A DNA stretch of 64,000 nucleotides from Rhineura floridana (GCF_030035675.1 NC_084482.1:220619943-220683942); one strand, 5' to 3'; counted from the first letter of the stretch, positions 25,433-37,849 are shown. Notes: generated by a model from the sequence alone, not told the origin. Made by a program: numbers and translations.

Positions 25433-25577
25433 TGTGCATGCTTGTAATTTTCCTCTTTCCTCTTTTAAGAAAGCATTTATATTTGATGTCACACTTTTGA
25501 TTACTGCTGAAAATAGAGAGTGCTTCAAAGGCACATAGCACACGCTATTGCCAACCCTACACCTATGTGGGGGAAGC
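25433..25577 (+). repeat. Source copy of the 23.45-kb ectopic segment
   Basis: This stretch sits at the position conserved with unit 2, so it is taken as the original of the near-identical segment about 2 kb to the left. It contains AAGAAAGCATTTATATTTG and ends CCAACCCTACACCTATG. Confidence 0.8.
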
Positions 25578-26008
25578 GTGGGGTATTTGAGGTGTTGGGG
25601 TACTCCCTCTAGGTTCCTGGAGACCACCAAGATTTAGTGTTGTGAAATCCTTCTACAGCTTCCCTGAGTAATCTTTCAAGTCCATACCTACTGATCTCTC
25701 CCTTTCATCAGAGCCACATACAACTGGATCATGCTCTTCCAGCCAAGAGGTGAAGCCTAGTTTTGACATTCCCAAATTATCCTCTCCTCCCCAAAGCAAA
25801 CAAAGATTTTAGATCTGGAACTGATTAGTACAGGGACCCAAATTATCCCCCTGACCAGTTGCCTGGAGGTGTACATAAATCTCAACTCAGGGGCTCTGTG
25901 GAAACCAATCCAGCCATCTTAATTTGGGGGATTCCTCAGCAGATAGAAAAGAAACTTCAGCCTAGCGGCTCTTCCTCAGAACAGTCCTGTGGAATCAGAC
26001 CACAGGCC

Positions 26009-27540
26009 TATCTAGTCCAGCATCCTCACAGTGCCTGATCAGATGCGAATGGGAAGTCTACAGGGAGGACATAAAGGCACCACCCTCCGATCTGACATAA
26101 GATGTGCGGCAGATAAAGGTGAGGCTTCAAAAGAACCACCAGGACCTTGAAATGGGCTGCCAATTGCTCCTTTGCTGGACTGGGGCGTACTTGCACCTGC
26201 CAGTCAGCTGATCAGCGGTTGGAGGGGGCTTTGCTCAAGGAAGGGGAAGCTGTTTCCAATGAATGGAAATCACTTCTCCCTCCCAGCGCTGCTCTGTGAA
26301 GCAGCCCCATTCAGCTCCTGAAGTTGAAAGAAGCAGCGTGGGGTGACGAACCAAGGGCTCAGCTTGGCTGTGGGTGACTGTTCCCTTTCGGAAGCCACTG
26401 CTTTTTAGAAAGATCGGCTGTGCATGGGACTTCTCCGGCAGGCAGCCCATCCGAAAGGCACCTTTTTTCCTTCCCCCCCTGCTCAATGAAAGGAGGGGAA
26501 GGGTGCTTCAGAGAGCACTTTGCAGCTTTAAGACAGTCACTGTGCTCCCAACGGGGCAAGGGTTGCACTCAGGTCCTGCTTGCTTGCTTCCTATAGGCAT
26601 GCTGCCATTGGCCTGATCCAGCAGGCTCTTCTTAAAGACATCAAAGATGTTCTCCAGGAGAACTCACACCCTGATTGGTCAATTAATCTGCAATGAATCA
26701 TATTACACGGGAACTGAAAAATCCTACAATTTCCAAACCAAAATGGGGCCTCAACGCAGCTGAACATCTACCTGTTGATGTCGCATCTTTGGGATACTGG
26801 ATAAAGGGATCTTTTCTTTCTTCCCAACACGAATGGAGGTCCGACTCTTTGAAGGAAATAGACAAGACTAGTTACTTTTGACCAGAAAATATTTAGCCGT
26901 TACAAACAGAGATTTTTATAGATAAGAAAAGGTATAATTTTGATCTGGTAAGTCCTGCTCTCGGTGAATAGAACAGAGTTGTGTGGACCAAGTAGGGTCA
27001 GTCTGGCACTTGTGAACATGCGTCCACTGGGCATGAAGCTCATCTTGAAATGCTTGTTGGGGGTGAACCTAGTAAAGCCAGCTTCTTAGTAGGCTGCAAA
27101 CTACTAGGGCAGAACCTAGTAAAGTCAGCAACAGCGGATGCAATTCACTGTGTCACAGGCCACCTGTATTTATAGAAATTGGCCATCTCCAATTCTTTAT
27201 AATTGATTTACATAAAATTATGTGTGGAAAAGTAGCGCAAACAATACAAGCCAAAACATGAGTAAAAAGACAAGCTGCCAGTTAAAGTGTCTTTTTTCCT
27301 TTGAGTTTTCTTTACAGTAGTTCCAAAACAAATTCTTTCCCGTAAAGTATCAACATTTTATAAGGAGTCCGGGCATTCAGCCAATGATTATGTCTATATA
27401 TGGCTGAAGCTGTACAGGGGTGAGTCAGGAGAACCTATTAGAATACAACATCAGCATCAAGATGCAGGTTAGGATGAGAGTTCAAATGATGGAAACAAGA
27501 GTATAGTAGTAATATGAGCATGAACTGACAGAGTCTAGAT
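26009..27540. other. Start of unit 2; spacer
   Basis: This repeats unit 1 from about 1573 onward with scattered base changes, including the old CR1 3' end at about 26562-26640. No gene is seen. The junction with unit 1 has no obvious boundary element, only a minus-strand CR1 3' scrap (CTATCTAGTCCAGC). Confidence 0.55.
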
Positions 27541-27676
27541 CAGGGTTTCCCAACCTTTTTTCCACAGAGGTTGCTGGACTACAGTTCCCATAATTCCTGA
27601 CCATTGGCCATGCTGGATGGGGCTGATGGGAGTTGTAGTCCCACAACATCTGTGGCTCAAAGGTCGGGAAACCCTG
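27541..27676. mobile_element. hAT-type MITE, unit 2 copy
   Basis: The same element as in units 1 and 3, with terminal CAGGGTTTCCC and GGGAAACCCTG and perfect GTCTAGAT 8-bp target duplications. Confidence 0.85.
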
Positions 27677-28026
27677 GTCTAGATAGATACAAACTAGAGC
27701 TATAAAAGACAGACAGCCTTGGGGATTTTTACCAGTTGTCCGTGACACTGGTCGAAGAAAGAACCACCTGCTCTGAGTGTTAAGGTCCAGACGCAGCAAA
27801 GGTGAGATCACTCCTTTTCAGATGGAAATCAATGTGACCTATGCTGTCCTTTGAAATGCAACACGTTAGCGTACATCCCCTTTGTATGTGCTGTGTAAGA
27901 CCTATGTTCTGATATGTGGCTATGTCCACAAAGTATAGCAAATTAGATGTGTTAATTATACATAGACACTGATAAAGATTTCCTTTCTTGATCGGCCATT
28001 CGATATTCCTAGACCTAAAAAGATTC

Positions 28027-28416
28027 TGTTAGCAGTCATCACGACTTGCATTTTATTGTGCTTCCAATAGATGGCAGGTTATACAGGGAAGCAAAGAGTT
28101 AAAGGCCATGATTAACAAAGAGCTGGTTGCATCAGATTCACAGCTGCAGGACCTTAGAGTAATTAAGGAATGGCCCATAAAAGAAAGGGGTTGGCTGCAG
28201 CAATGTGTGGGGGATGAAGGAGTCATATGGTGAAGGTGCTCTGTTATGTTTGTGTATGATCCTGTGTATCCAGAGAACTTTATTTGTGTGTCTCAAGTAA
28301 AGCTTCTCCTTAACAAAGCTGTGGCAGTCTATCTGGTGTCTTCTTATTGCTACAACTGGGCTACAGGGCTACTTATACTTTCTGCAACTAGGTCTGCACT
28401 ACTTATGCTTCCAACA
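28027..28416 (+). repeat. Copia element 5' LTR
   Basis: A 390-bp direct repeat begins TGTTAGCAGTCATC and ends TGCTTCCAACA (TG...CA). It is followed by the leader starting AAGGGTTACGGGCCC. Confidence 0.92.
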
Positions 28417-30641
28417 AAGGGTTACGGGCCCAGATCCTAAGCAGATCCTAAGTGTGAAAGCCCAGATCCTAAGCAGATCCTAAGCGTGAAAGCCCAGAGT
28501 TGGAGCGTGAAAGCCCAGAGTCGGAGCGTGAAAGCCCAGCTGCAAAGCCTAAAGTGCAGCCAGTACTGGAGAGCTGCAAGAGAAGGCAAGCACCGCAACT
28601 CCTTCAAAGTAAGAGGCAGCGATGGCTACGCCAATATCCTATGCATCCGGAATGCCATTTGAGCGTCTCAGTGATTCTAACTATCTCAGTTGGAAAGTCA
28701 AAATGCAGACGCTGCTGATCCGTGAAGATTTATGGCATGTTATAGAGGATGAAACGCCAGATGACCCCACAGAGGAATGGCAGCGCCAAGATCAAAAGGC
28801 AAGAGCCACAATTATACTTGGTGTGCAAGATTCTCAGCTAATAAATGTGAGAAACATGGAGACAGCCGAGGACGTATGGGAAGTGCTGCAAAATGTCCAT
28901 ATTCAGACAACTGCAGGAAGCAAAGTGTTACTCTCGAGAAAATTGTTCCAGACACGTCTAAAGGAAGGTGTGAGTATGACTGCTCACATACAAACCATAC
29001 TTAGCCTGTTTGCGCAGCTACAAGATAGAGACGTTATATTTGCTGAACAATTACAAGTTTATTTGTTACTTTCTTCATTGGACAATTCTTATGATAGCAT
29101 GGTCTCAGCATTAGAGACCATGAGAGACGAAGAGTTAACCATGCAGTATGTTTCCTGTAAACTGCTCCAAGAGGCGGAGAGACGGACTGAGATAAGAAAG
29201 CAACAAGCCGTCTCCGGATCTTCAAAGACCAAAGACAAAGAGAAAGTCTACGCTGCAAGAAAATGCTACAGATGTGGATCTACTTCTCATCTTCGTAAAG
29301 ATTGCAAAGCTCAACGCAGAACAGAAAAAGAAAAGGACAGTATGTCTATACGGGTTGTAACGAACAGCAACAAGTGTGAAAAGACAGAGAAAAACACTTC
29401 CGTTTGGGTGGTCGATTCGGGAGCAACAATGGGTCTCTGTAACTCTAAAGAACAATTTAAAGTACTTAATTCGACGTGCGAGAACATTTATTTAGCTGAC
29501 GGCTCGAAAATGGAGGTACGAGGGACAGGCATTGTATTTGTGGAATGTTTGCAAACGACTTTAACCAATGTGTTTTTTGTTCCTCAGATGGAAACAAACA
29601 TTATGTCTGTGTCTGCATTGAACAGAATGAATTATGATGTTATGTTTACTAAGGGAAAATTTACCATAAGTAGAAAAGGACAAGTGCAGGTGCAAGGCTA
29701 TTTAAAGAATGCACTCTATGTAATAGATATAATCCCAAAAGAAAAAGTTAAGGCAGTAATGAATAAACCGGCCCATGAAGGATGTATCCATGATTACCAT
29801 AATAAATTGGGACATGCAAGCTATTCAACATTGCAATTAATGCCCAAGCATAGTGCTGATATAAGTTTTAAAACTTGTAAACTGTTTCTAGAATGTGCAA
29901 TATGCAAGCAAATGAAAGCCGAGGCTGTTCCGAAAAACAAAAGCGGTGAATGTAAAGTGAGTAGACCTTTTGAATTACTAAGTATGGATCTAGCTGGTCC
30001 ATTTCCCAAGTCAAAAGGAGGGGCAAGATTTTATCTTGTGCTAGTAGACCACTTTACGAGATACAGCTTTGTATATCTGTTAAAAACAAAAGCTGAAGCC
30101 GAGGGCAACTTATGTCATTTCATTAAGTGGGTGGAAGCCAAGCATCTAGTTAAGGTAGCACAGCTACATTCAGACAGAGGTGGGGAATTTCTATCCAGCT
30201 CTTTACAGCGCTACCTTAAAGAAAGAGGCATTAAGCACTCTCACAGCCAGCTGGTCTCCTCATCAGAACGGGATAGCTGAACGCAAAAACAAATGTTTGC
30301 AAAACATGATGCATTCTATGATACAAGGCAGCAGTTTGTCACAAGGATTTTGGGGTGAGGCTGTTATGTATGCGAACCACTTAATGAATAGACTGTTCTC
30401 TAAAGCTGTTAACATGACTCCTTACGAAATGTTGTATGATAAGAAACCAAAGCATGCACACTTGAAAACTTTCGGTGAAGTTTGTTGGGCGCGTGTACCT
30501 GACATCAAAAACAAAACTGAGGTATCATGGGTTAAAGGTATAATCCTTGGGTATGAACGTATGGCATACAGGGTGTGGTTACTCCATTCTCACAAAGTGG
30601 CCGCAAGCCGGAAGGTTACTAGTAAGAAACCCTTTGTACCC

Positions 30642-30848
30642 TTTGCCACCTTAGTCAGAGGCAGCATGCTTCTGAAAACCAGTTGCCGGAAGACTCAGGA
30701 GGGGAGAGTGTTCTTGCACTCGGGTCCTGCTTGCGGGCTTCCCCCAGGCACCTGGTTGGCCACTGTGAGAACAGGATGCTGGACTAGATGGGCCACTGGC
30801 CTGATCCAGCAGGCTCTTCTTATGTTCTTATTATGTTCTTATGAGGTG
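30642..30848 (+). mobile_element. Short CR1 3' end inserted in the copia element
   Basis: The last 200 bp or so of a CR1 LINE starts CCACCTTAGTCAGAGGCAGC, contains GGCCTGATCCAGCAGGCTC and ends in repeated TTCTTATG units. It is a strongly 5'-truncated copy, younger than the LTR element that holds it. Confidence 0.88.
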
Positions 30849-31404
30849 ACCCCAGAACAAACAGAGGACATAGTCTATTTTGGGACTGATTACAAAGTAG
30901 ATAAGCCGGAACATAGGCATCCAAAAGTAGAACAGGTTGAGGACTGTAGCGAAGAGATTACAGCAATGCCTACTGACCCGCCCACTCAATCAGTAAAACA
31001 AGAGGCAGCTGAAATAGAAGAGGGGGGTGAGACCAGCCAGACAGCAGTTACTGAACTGCGTAGGTCACAGAGAGCTAACATAGGCAAACCTCCTGAGAGA
31101 TTTAAAATAGCTACAATACAAACCAGCCAGAACAATAATGAACCTGTACAGGAAGACGATGATGTTGATGAATGGACCCATCAAGATTATGAACAATGGT
31201 TGCAAATGTTAGTTGGAGATAGTGACTGGAAACTCCAGATACTAAAGGGAACAGAAAAATATTCTAGTCTTGATCTAACATGTGTAAACTAAAGAGAGTC
31301 AAACTGTATGCAACATGTATCATGTATACTCTGTATTATATGTATTACTTGTATACTGTAACCTGCATTTCGATGTAATCACCAGAAAACACAAGGGTGG
31401 GGAA

Positions 31405-31792
31405 TGTTAGCAGTCATCATGACTTGCGTTTTATTGTGCTTCCAATAGATGGCAGGTTATACAGGGAAGCAAAGAGTTAAAGGCCATGATTAACAAAGAG
31501 CCGGATGCATCAGATTCACAGCTGCAGGACCTTAGAGTAATTAAGGAATGGCCCATAAAAGAAAGGGGGTGGCTGCAGCAATGTGTGGGGGATGAAGGAG
31601 TCGTATGGTGAAGGTGCTGTTATGTTCGTGTATGATCCTGTGTATCCAGAGAACTTTATTCGTGTGTCTCAAGTAAAGCTTCTCCTTAATAAAGCTGTGG
31701 CAGTCTATCTGGTGTCTTCTTATTGCTACAACTGGGCTACAGGGCTACTTATACTTTCTGCAACTAGGTCTGCACTACTTATGCTTCCAACA
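31405..31792 (+). repeat. Copia element 3' LTR
   Basis: A 388-bp copy of the 5' LTR lies directly after the purine-rich AAGGGTGGGGA. The right flank resumes unit 2 sequence with the target duplication GATTC. Confidence 0.92.
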
Positions 31793-32538
31793 GATTCTTG
31801 GCTGGGATCTCTGGCCACTTGGTTCACCTGGTCAGACCTAACTGCCGGCAAAAACTATTATGTGTATCACACACGCACACGCCTGTCTTGCTTCTGCTAC
31901 TGCAGGAGGGAAGAGAGGAAGATGAGGTGCAATATTGGGCATTGCTGGTTTCTGTTATCAGTTCGTTATTTTCTTCCATTTTTTTACAGCTCTGCTATTA
32001 GTGGATATTTACTTATTCATTGTCATGTAGGTGAATTATACGTCACCTTTTTGGACAGGACAGTTTATAATAAAGAAGAAGTAGATAAGAATATATAAAC
32101 ATCCCCAAAAAACTCCCACAGTCTATCCAAACACACAATAAAACACTGAATGACAACTATTAAAAGCAGCAGCAATTTCGGGTCTGTCTTCCTCCGAACA
32201 CCTTCCCAAAAAGATGTCTTCACCGACGGCATGGAAGTATAAAGAGACGAGGCCCGACATAGGGAGAATGTTCCATGTCGAGGAGCCGTTACTGAAAAAT
32301 CACCATGTACCTCATCCTGTGTAGGGACCACCAGGAAGGCCTCATCTGCTGATCTTAAAGCACGGGAGATTCATACAGATGATGGTGTTGTGGGCTGACT
32401 ACTACTTTATGAGCCTGGGAGACCCTCCAGCTCAATATTGCCAATATGAGCTTTAAAAATGGCTTCTATATGGGTCACTTTGCAACAGAAACAAACAGGC
32501 CTGATGAGAAAAAGTAGCCTAAGGAGTAAAATTGGTCC
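31793..32538. other. Unit 2 spacer
   Basis: This matches unit 1 from about 3590 to 4335. No gene is seen. It includes the AAAGTAGCCTAAGGAGTAAAATTGG boundary region next to the following LTR, reported here only as flank. Confidence 0.45.
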
Positions 32539-33631
32539 TGTCATGAACCTGTAATGTTCATGAGTTATTAAAAATCTAAAAGCAACACTTTGGCTCAAGC
32601 AAGGGGCTCTGGGAGATTTTGCAGTTAGGAAAAGACAGGCCTTTGCCAATGTACATTCTTGAGTTTCATTTTCCAGCTGAAGATGGTTAGAAGAAGCCTT
32701 AACAAGCTGCACCTGGTTATCTCTGCTGATTAGCAAGTGCCTGGTACCCAAGGTCATCCTTGGCCTGTACAGTGGGAAACACAGTTGGGTGGGGGGCCTG
32801 CAAGGCGCGAAAATGTGAGAAACATCGAGAAGAAAGTTACATCAGCCAATTCCTGATTGGTCAATTAATATTGGACCGTTAGGATCCTTTTCCTTTAAGT
32901 ATAGGGCTAGAGACCCATAGCCTTTGTTCTCTGATCTATGCTGCGTTGGCACCAGAGTTCCAAAGCCTTCTACCTTTTATGGTTCCAAGGGGTTGCTTAT
33001 GGGAAGGTAACCTATGCCTGGTTCCATTGCTTTATGTTGAACATCCATCTCTCTTAGGAGAGATGCCACTGCAACCAACTACCTCCTGTGTAAGTAGTTA
33101 GGTAAGCTAGTTTGTTATTTTCTTGTTGTGTGTATGAATTCTCTTATGAGTACCTAAACCCCTGTTTGGGTGTATGGTCTTAAAGGATAACTTGCTGCTA
33201 TATTTGATGTGCACTTATATATCTTAATAAAGCTACTTCTATTTAACCTGGTGTGTTCATTGAGAGAAGGGGTGGTTCTGGATTCAGTACCTTGACCATT
33301 CTCAGTCACTAACTACCAAAGAGGGTTAAGAAGTTAAAAGCTTGAATTTGAAGTAAGAACCAGAGGTGCCAGGCAAGGAGTGTAACTGTGACTCTTGCCC
33401 CATAGGACCTTGGTTTTACCTATCTTCTGGGCTCAGAGATCCCCTGGCTCTGAGTGGACCAGTAAACAGGGGTGGTGGCAGCCTACCTTCTACCTTGCAG
33501 GGTTGTTGTGAGCGTACACAGCCTTGGCAAGGGTGAAGTAATAGTCTTTTGGTTCCAGTCTCATTTCCCTAAGGGTGGGGGTCTGAGTCTGACGCATGAT
33601 CCCTGTGCCTTGACGGTAGGGATTCATAACA
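32539..33631 (+). mobile_element. Solo LTR, family not identified
   Basis: A 1,093-bp non-coding element begins TGTCATGAACC and ends GATTCATAACA, giving imperfect inverted termini (TGTYATGAA). A perfect 5-bp duplication GGTCC flanks it. A poly(A)-signal-like TTAATAAAGCTACTTC lies near 33222, about two-thirds in, as expected of an LTR. No internal coding region is present, so it is read as a solo LTR left by LTR-LTR recombination. It is absent from units 1 and 3, so it is younger than the duplications. Confidence 0.75.
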
Positions 33632-34164
33632 GGTCCCACTCTGGGTTCCAGTTTGTGCGGTTCCTTTTGCTGCTTGAAATCTCTCTTAGCCCCAGATGTC
33701 AACTGGGGTCTGACTCCATCACCCTCCCCTGCTTTTCATTCATCACCGCAGGTTCCTGCCTTCTCTGGAACCTTTCCTGCTGCAGCAAAGGTCCCGTCAA
33801 GGGCGCTGCTGCAATTCCAGCTTTCCTGGGATGTCTGCTAGCTGAGGGAATGGCACTTGTTCCACCTGGCAGGGAGCCTTTCTTAGGGTCCCTCTTGCCT
33901 GCTGCCTTTGCTGTTTCCCTGCCTGAGTCAAAGAGTCTCTGTGCTCCAGTTCTGCTTCCAGACTTCCCACCAGGGCTGGCAAAGCTAAATCTTGCTCTCT
34001 GTCCTGTCTTCTGGAGGTCATTCCCTACAAATTGTAGCCTCCACCTCTGCTTCCTCTTCTCCAAACTGCCACTGCCGCTTCTTCCTGCTTCAAAGACAAA
34101 AGCTGACCTTTGGGCAGAGGAAGGAAGAGGGAGGAGGCAGGAGGTGCTCCCGGGAGCATCTCTT
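33632..34164. other. Unit 2 spacer left of CR1
   Basis: Homologous to about 4465-4988 of unit 1. An open frame of up to 275 codons crosses it and part of the LTR, but it is not conserved in the sister units and has no recognisable domain, so no gene is called. Confidence 0.45.
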
Positions 34165-35600
34165 AAGAACATAAGAAGAGACTGCTGGATCAGGCCAGTG
34201 GCCCATCTAGTCCAGCATCCTGTTCTCACAGTGGCCAACCAGGTGCCTGGGGGAAGCCCGCAAGCAGGACCCGAGTGCAAGAACACTCTCCCCTCCTGAG
34301 GCTTCCGGCAACTGGTTTTCAGAAGCATGCTGCCTCTGACTAGGGTGGCAGAGCACAGCCATCATGGCTAGTAGCCATTGATAGCCCTGTCCTCCATGAA
34401 TTTGTCTAATCTTCTTTTAAAGCCGTCCAAGCTGGTGGCCATTACTGCATCTTGTGGGAGCAAATTCCATAGTTTAACTATGCGCTGAGTAAAGAAGTAC
34501 TTCCTTTTGTCTGTCCTGAATCTTCCAACATTCAGCTTCTTTGAATGTCCACGAGTTCTAGTATTATGAGAGAGGGAGAAGAACTTTTCTCTATCCACTT
34601 TCTCAATGCCATGCATCATTTTATACACTTCTATCATGTCTCCTCTGACCCGCCTTTTCTCTAAACTAAAAAGCCCCAAATGCTGCAACCTTTCCTCGTA
34701 AGGGAGTCGCTCCATCCCCTTGATCATTCTGGTTGCCCTCTTCTGAACCTTTTCCAACTCTATAATATCCTTTTTGAGATGAGGTGACCAGAACTGTACA
34801 CAGTATTCCAAATGCGGCCGCACCATAGATTTATACAATGGCATTATGATATCGGCTGTTTTATTTTCAATACCTTTCCTAATTATCGCTAGCATGGAAT
34901 TTGCCTTTTTCACAGCTGCCGCACACTGGGTCGACATTTTCATCATGCTGTCCACTACAACCCTGAGGTCTCTCTCCTGGTCGGTCACCGCCAGTTCGGA
35001 CCCCATGAGCGTATATGTGAAATTCAGATTTTTTGCTCCAATATGCATAATTTTACACTTGTTTATATTGAATTGCATTTGCCATTTTTCTGCCCATTCA
35101 CTCAGTTTGGAGAGGTCTTTTTGGAGCTCTTCACAATCCCTTTTTGTTTTAACAACCCTGAACAATTTAGTGTCATCAGCAAACTTGGCCACTTCACTGC
35201 TCACTCCTAATTCTAGGTCATTAATGAACAAGTTGAAAAGTACAGGTCCCAATACCGATCCTTGAGGCACTCCACTTTCTACAGCCCTCCATTGGGAGAA
35301 CTGTCCGTTTATTCCTACTCTCTGCTTTCTGCTTCTTAACCAATTCCTTATCCACAAGAGGACCTCGCCTCTTATTCCATGACTGCTAAGCTTCCTCAGA
35401 AGCCTTTGGTGAGGTACCTTGTCAAACGCTTTTTGAAAGTCTAAGTACACTATGTCCACTGGATCACCTCTATCTATATGCTTGTTGACACTCTCAAAGA
35501 ATTCTAATAGGTTACTGAGACAGGACTTTCCCTTGCAGAAGCCATGCTGGCTCTGCTTCAGCAAGGCTTGTTCTTCTATGTGCTTAGTTAATCTAGCTTG
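34165..35600 (-). mobile_element. CR1 LINE, 5'-truncated, unit 2 only
   Basis: This CR1 of about 1.44 kb begins in the RT domain at ARLTKHIEEQALLKQSQ and stays open to the TAG after RAINGY at 34368. It includes VYLDFQKAFDKV, GVPQGSVLGPVLFNLFIND and KFADDTKLF. The 3' UTR ends in CTTATGTTCTT. Units 1 and 3 have the uninterrupted target (GCATCTCTTCCCA). TCTT on both sides may be a 4-bp target duplication. The sequence is close to the CR1 inside the Ty3 element, so both derive from the same recent family. Confidence 0.92.
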
Positions 35601-35999
35601 TCTTCCCACTGGGGGTTTAGAGTACAAGTCACAGAGTGTCAATCATCTGTTGAGGATGCAGGAGAAGATGCTCTGCTGGAGTTTGGGAGCTCCTGACCTC
35701 TCCTTCTCCTGCTGCAAGATAAGATTTTTCATCATGGGGCAGCAGAAGGTGGCAGGGAGGGGCACTTTTCTCACTGAATGATCAAAGAGCCCCAAGAACA
35801 GAGGAAGTTGCATTCCACCAGATCAGAGAATTGGTCCATCTAGTCCCGCCTGCTTACAGCAACTAGCTGTGGATGTCAGGCAGAGAAAGACCTTTCCCAG
35901 CACCTCCTACCGGATCCTTTCACCCCTCTTGGAGCTGCCAGGGACTAAACCTCGGACCTTCTACATGCAAAGCAGGTGTTCCCCTTCTGAGCTGCAGTC
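35601..35999. other. Unit 2 spacer with MIR-like SINE
   Basis: Matches unit 1 from about 4998. The MIR-like SINE (minus strand, about 35822-35999) ends at GAGCTGCAGTC, exactly where the next LTR inserted. No gene is seen. Confidence 0.5.
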
Positions 36000-36702
36000 T
36001 GTGATGTTCCTATATTAATGTATATATGGTAAGTGTTGGTTGTTTAGAAGATACATGGTAAGTAGTGAAAGAGGAGGGGGAGTGAATGGGCAATAGAATG
36101 CTTGATGATTGGCAGAAGGTTTAAAATGGCTGACAGTATAAATGAAAGGATGACAGGTAAATCTGGGGGGTGAATTGTGGTGAATCTGGGGGGCAGTAGA
36201 GAAAGAGTGGATTACTTGGCAGGGTTTGAGAGAGTTGTTTTGCCAGGAGAGAGTGAAGAAGGAGGGGGGTGGAGTTCGGATTAGTATTGAGTAAAACCAT
36301 ATGCTTATGTGCCTTAAGAAGAAATCTTGTTAATCTTGTTAGCTTTGTTATCTTTAATAAATACTTAATTTGGTTTACCAAAGGCCTGATCCTTGACTGG
36401 GGTTTCACAGACCAGAAGGGAGGGTAAGGTAATGACCAAGGCTGAAGGGGAACTGTAACAAATGGTGGCAGCGGTGAAGAGAATAACAATACCAGTATTC
36501 AGAGTCTCTGGGAATAAGAGTATTAGGACGTTACTGGTGGTTGCCTAGCAGTGGGATCTGTTGAGATCTGTGCTAGAGCGGATAGGTAAACCATAAGAGA
36601 GTGCGGTCCGGACTGGTGGAGTCCCTGGTGGTGCCTAGTGACAGGCAGTAGCCACGCGCAGGTAGGAACCTGACAGGGAGAGCCAGGGAAGGATGCATCA
36701 CA
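36000..36702 (+). mobile_element. LTR-type element, probably solo LTR
   Basis: A 703-bp insertion starts TGTGATGTTCC and ends GGATGCATCACA, with good inverted termini (TGTGATG/CATCACA) and a 5-bp duplication CAGTC. It contains TTTAATAAATACTTAATT (poly(A)-signal-like, near 36353) and, further on, ACAAATGGTGGCAGCGG, which resembles a primer-binding site. It may therefore be more than a bare LTR. No coding sequence was seen. It is absent from units 1 and 3. Confidence 0.65.
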
Positions 36703-36814
36703 CAGTCCCTCCCCAAATATCAAGGGCCAGGCACCCATTTCCACGACAGCATCCCTGCAGTGGAAGGTTAAATAGCACAGGTGCTAAATCCATACCTTCA
36801 ACATTCATCAGTCA

Positions 36815-37190
<376 letters not shown>

Positions 37191-37227
37191 ATCGTACTAA
37201 TAGCCTGACCAGTGGGGCACGCTGGGA

Positions 37228-37630
37228 TTAATTAATTAATTAATTGATTTTATTGCATTCATATACAACCCCATAGCCGAAGCTCTCTGGGTTGTTTACC
37301 AGAAAAGCAATATAGAAATCTAATAATACATTTTAAAAAGCAATTTAAAAGCACATGCTAAAATGCCTGGGAGAAGAGGAAAGTCTTGACCTGGTGCCGA
37401 AAAGATAACAGTGTTGGTGCCAGCCTCACCTCTTCACAGAAATTATTCCATAATTTAGGGGCCACCACTGAGAAGGCCCTCTCCCTTGTTGCCAGACTCC
37501 GAGTTTCCCTCGGAGTGGGCACCCGGAAGAGGGCCTTAGATGTTAAGCGTAGTGTACGGGTGGGTTCGTGTCAGGAGAGGCATTCCATCAGGTATTTAGG
37601 TACCAAGCCGTGTGACTCTCTTGAAGCTGT
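37228..37630 (-). mobile_element. L2 3' fragment with (TTAA)n tail, unit 2
   Basis: The same minus-strand L2 fragment as in units 1 and 3. The short (TTAA)n tail at about 37230-37246 differs in length between units. Confidence 0.75.
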
Positions 37631-37849
37631 CCCACTCTCTTTTTCTTTGCATTTCTTTAGTACAGTTACTTTTTATTTAGCTTTTGTGGGGGTGAGTATT
37701 TCTGGATTTTACACTGCTCAGACACAATTGCAGGGCAGAGCTTCATTGACTCTCGAAAAAGATCCCACCTCTCCAAGAGTGTATTTTAGGAGTTTTGCCA
37801 GAGTTCTGCCAGACACATGTCACCGGATCACAAGTAGGGCGAGTGCTCA

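Larger units (their letters stand above)
23160..26008. other. Unit 1 right flank, intronic to Z2
   Basis: No gene was recognised. About 24075-24180 and 25975-26060 are minus-strand CR1 3'-end scraps (GGATCAGACCACAGGCC, CCAGCATCCTCACAG). About 24210-24515 is an old minus-strand L2-like 3' end (TTTATTCATTTATAGG, then an accessory stretch around AAAACAGAAGACGCC). The remainder is unique within the unit and repeated in unit 2 up to about 53.46 kb. Confidence 0.5.
28027..31792 (+). mobile_element. Ty1/copia-type LTR retrotransposon fossil
   Basis: The element is bounded by a perfect 5-bp target duplication GATTC. The empty site reads AAAAAGATTCCTGGCTG in unit 1 (near 3590) and AAAAAGATTCTTGGCTG in unit 3 (near 55468). 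Parts recognised in order are the 5' LTR, a leader with short tandem repeats (GCGTGAAAGCCCAGA), gag with a CCHC knuckle (CYRCGSTSHLRKDC), an aspartic protease motif (VVDSGAT), the integrase zinc region (HNKLGHAS, CAICKQ) and integrase core (SMDLAGPF, LHSDRGGEF), then a further pol-like stretch and the 3' LTR preceded by a purine tract. Reverse transcriptase and RNase H were not recognised. It is broken, with a few breaks, one being a short CR1 insertion. By eye the two LTRs differ at about nine sites plus one small indel in 388, roughly 2%, so it is young. Confidence 0.9.

Noticed and set aside
30849-31292. A separate host gene encoding an acidic protein after the CR1 inside the copia element
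   Set aside because: It continues the element's own pol-like region (GKPPERF type) and lies between its LTRs.
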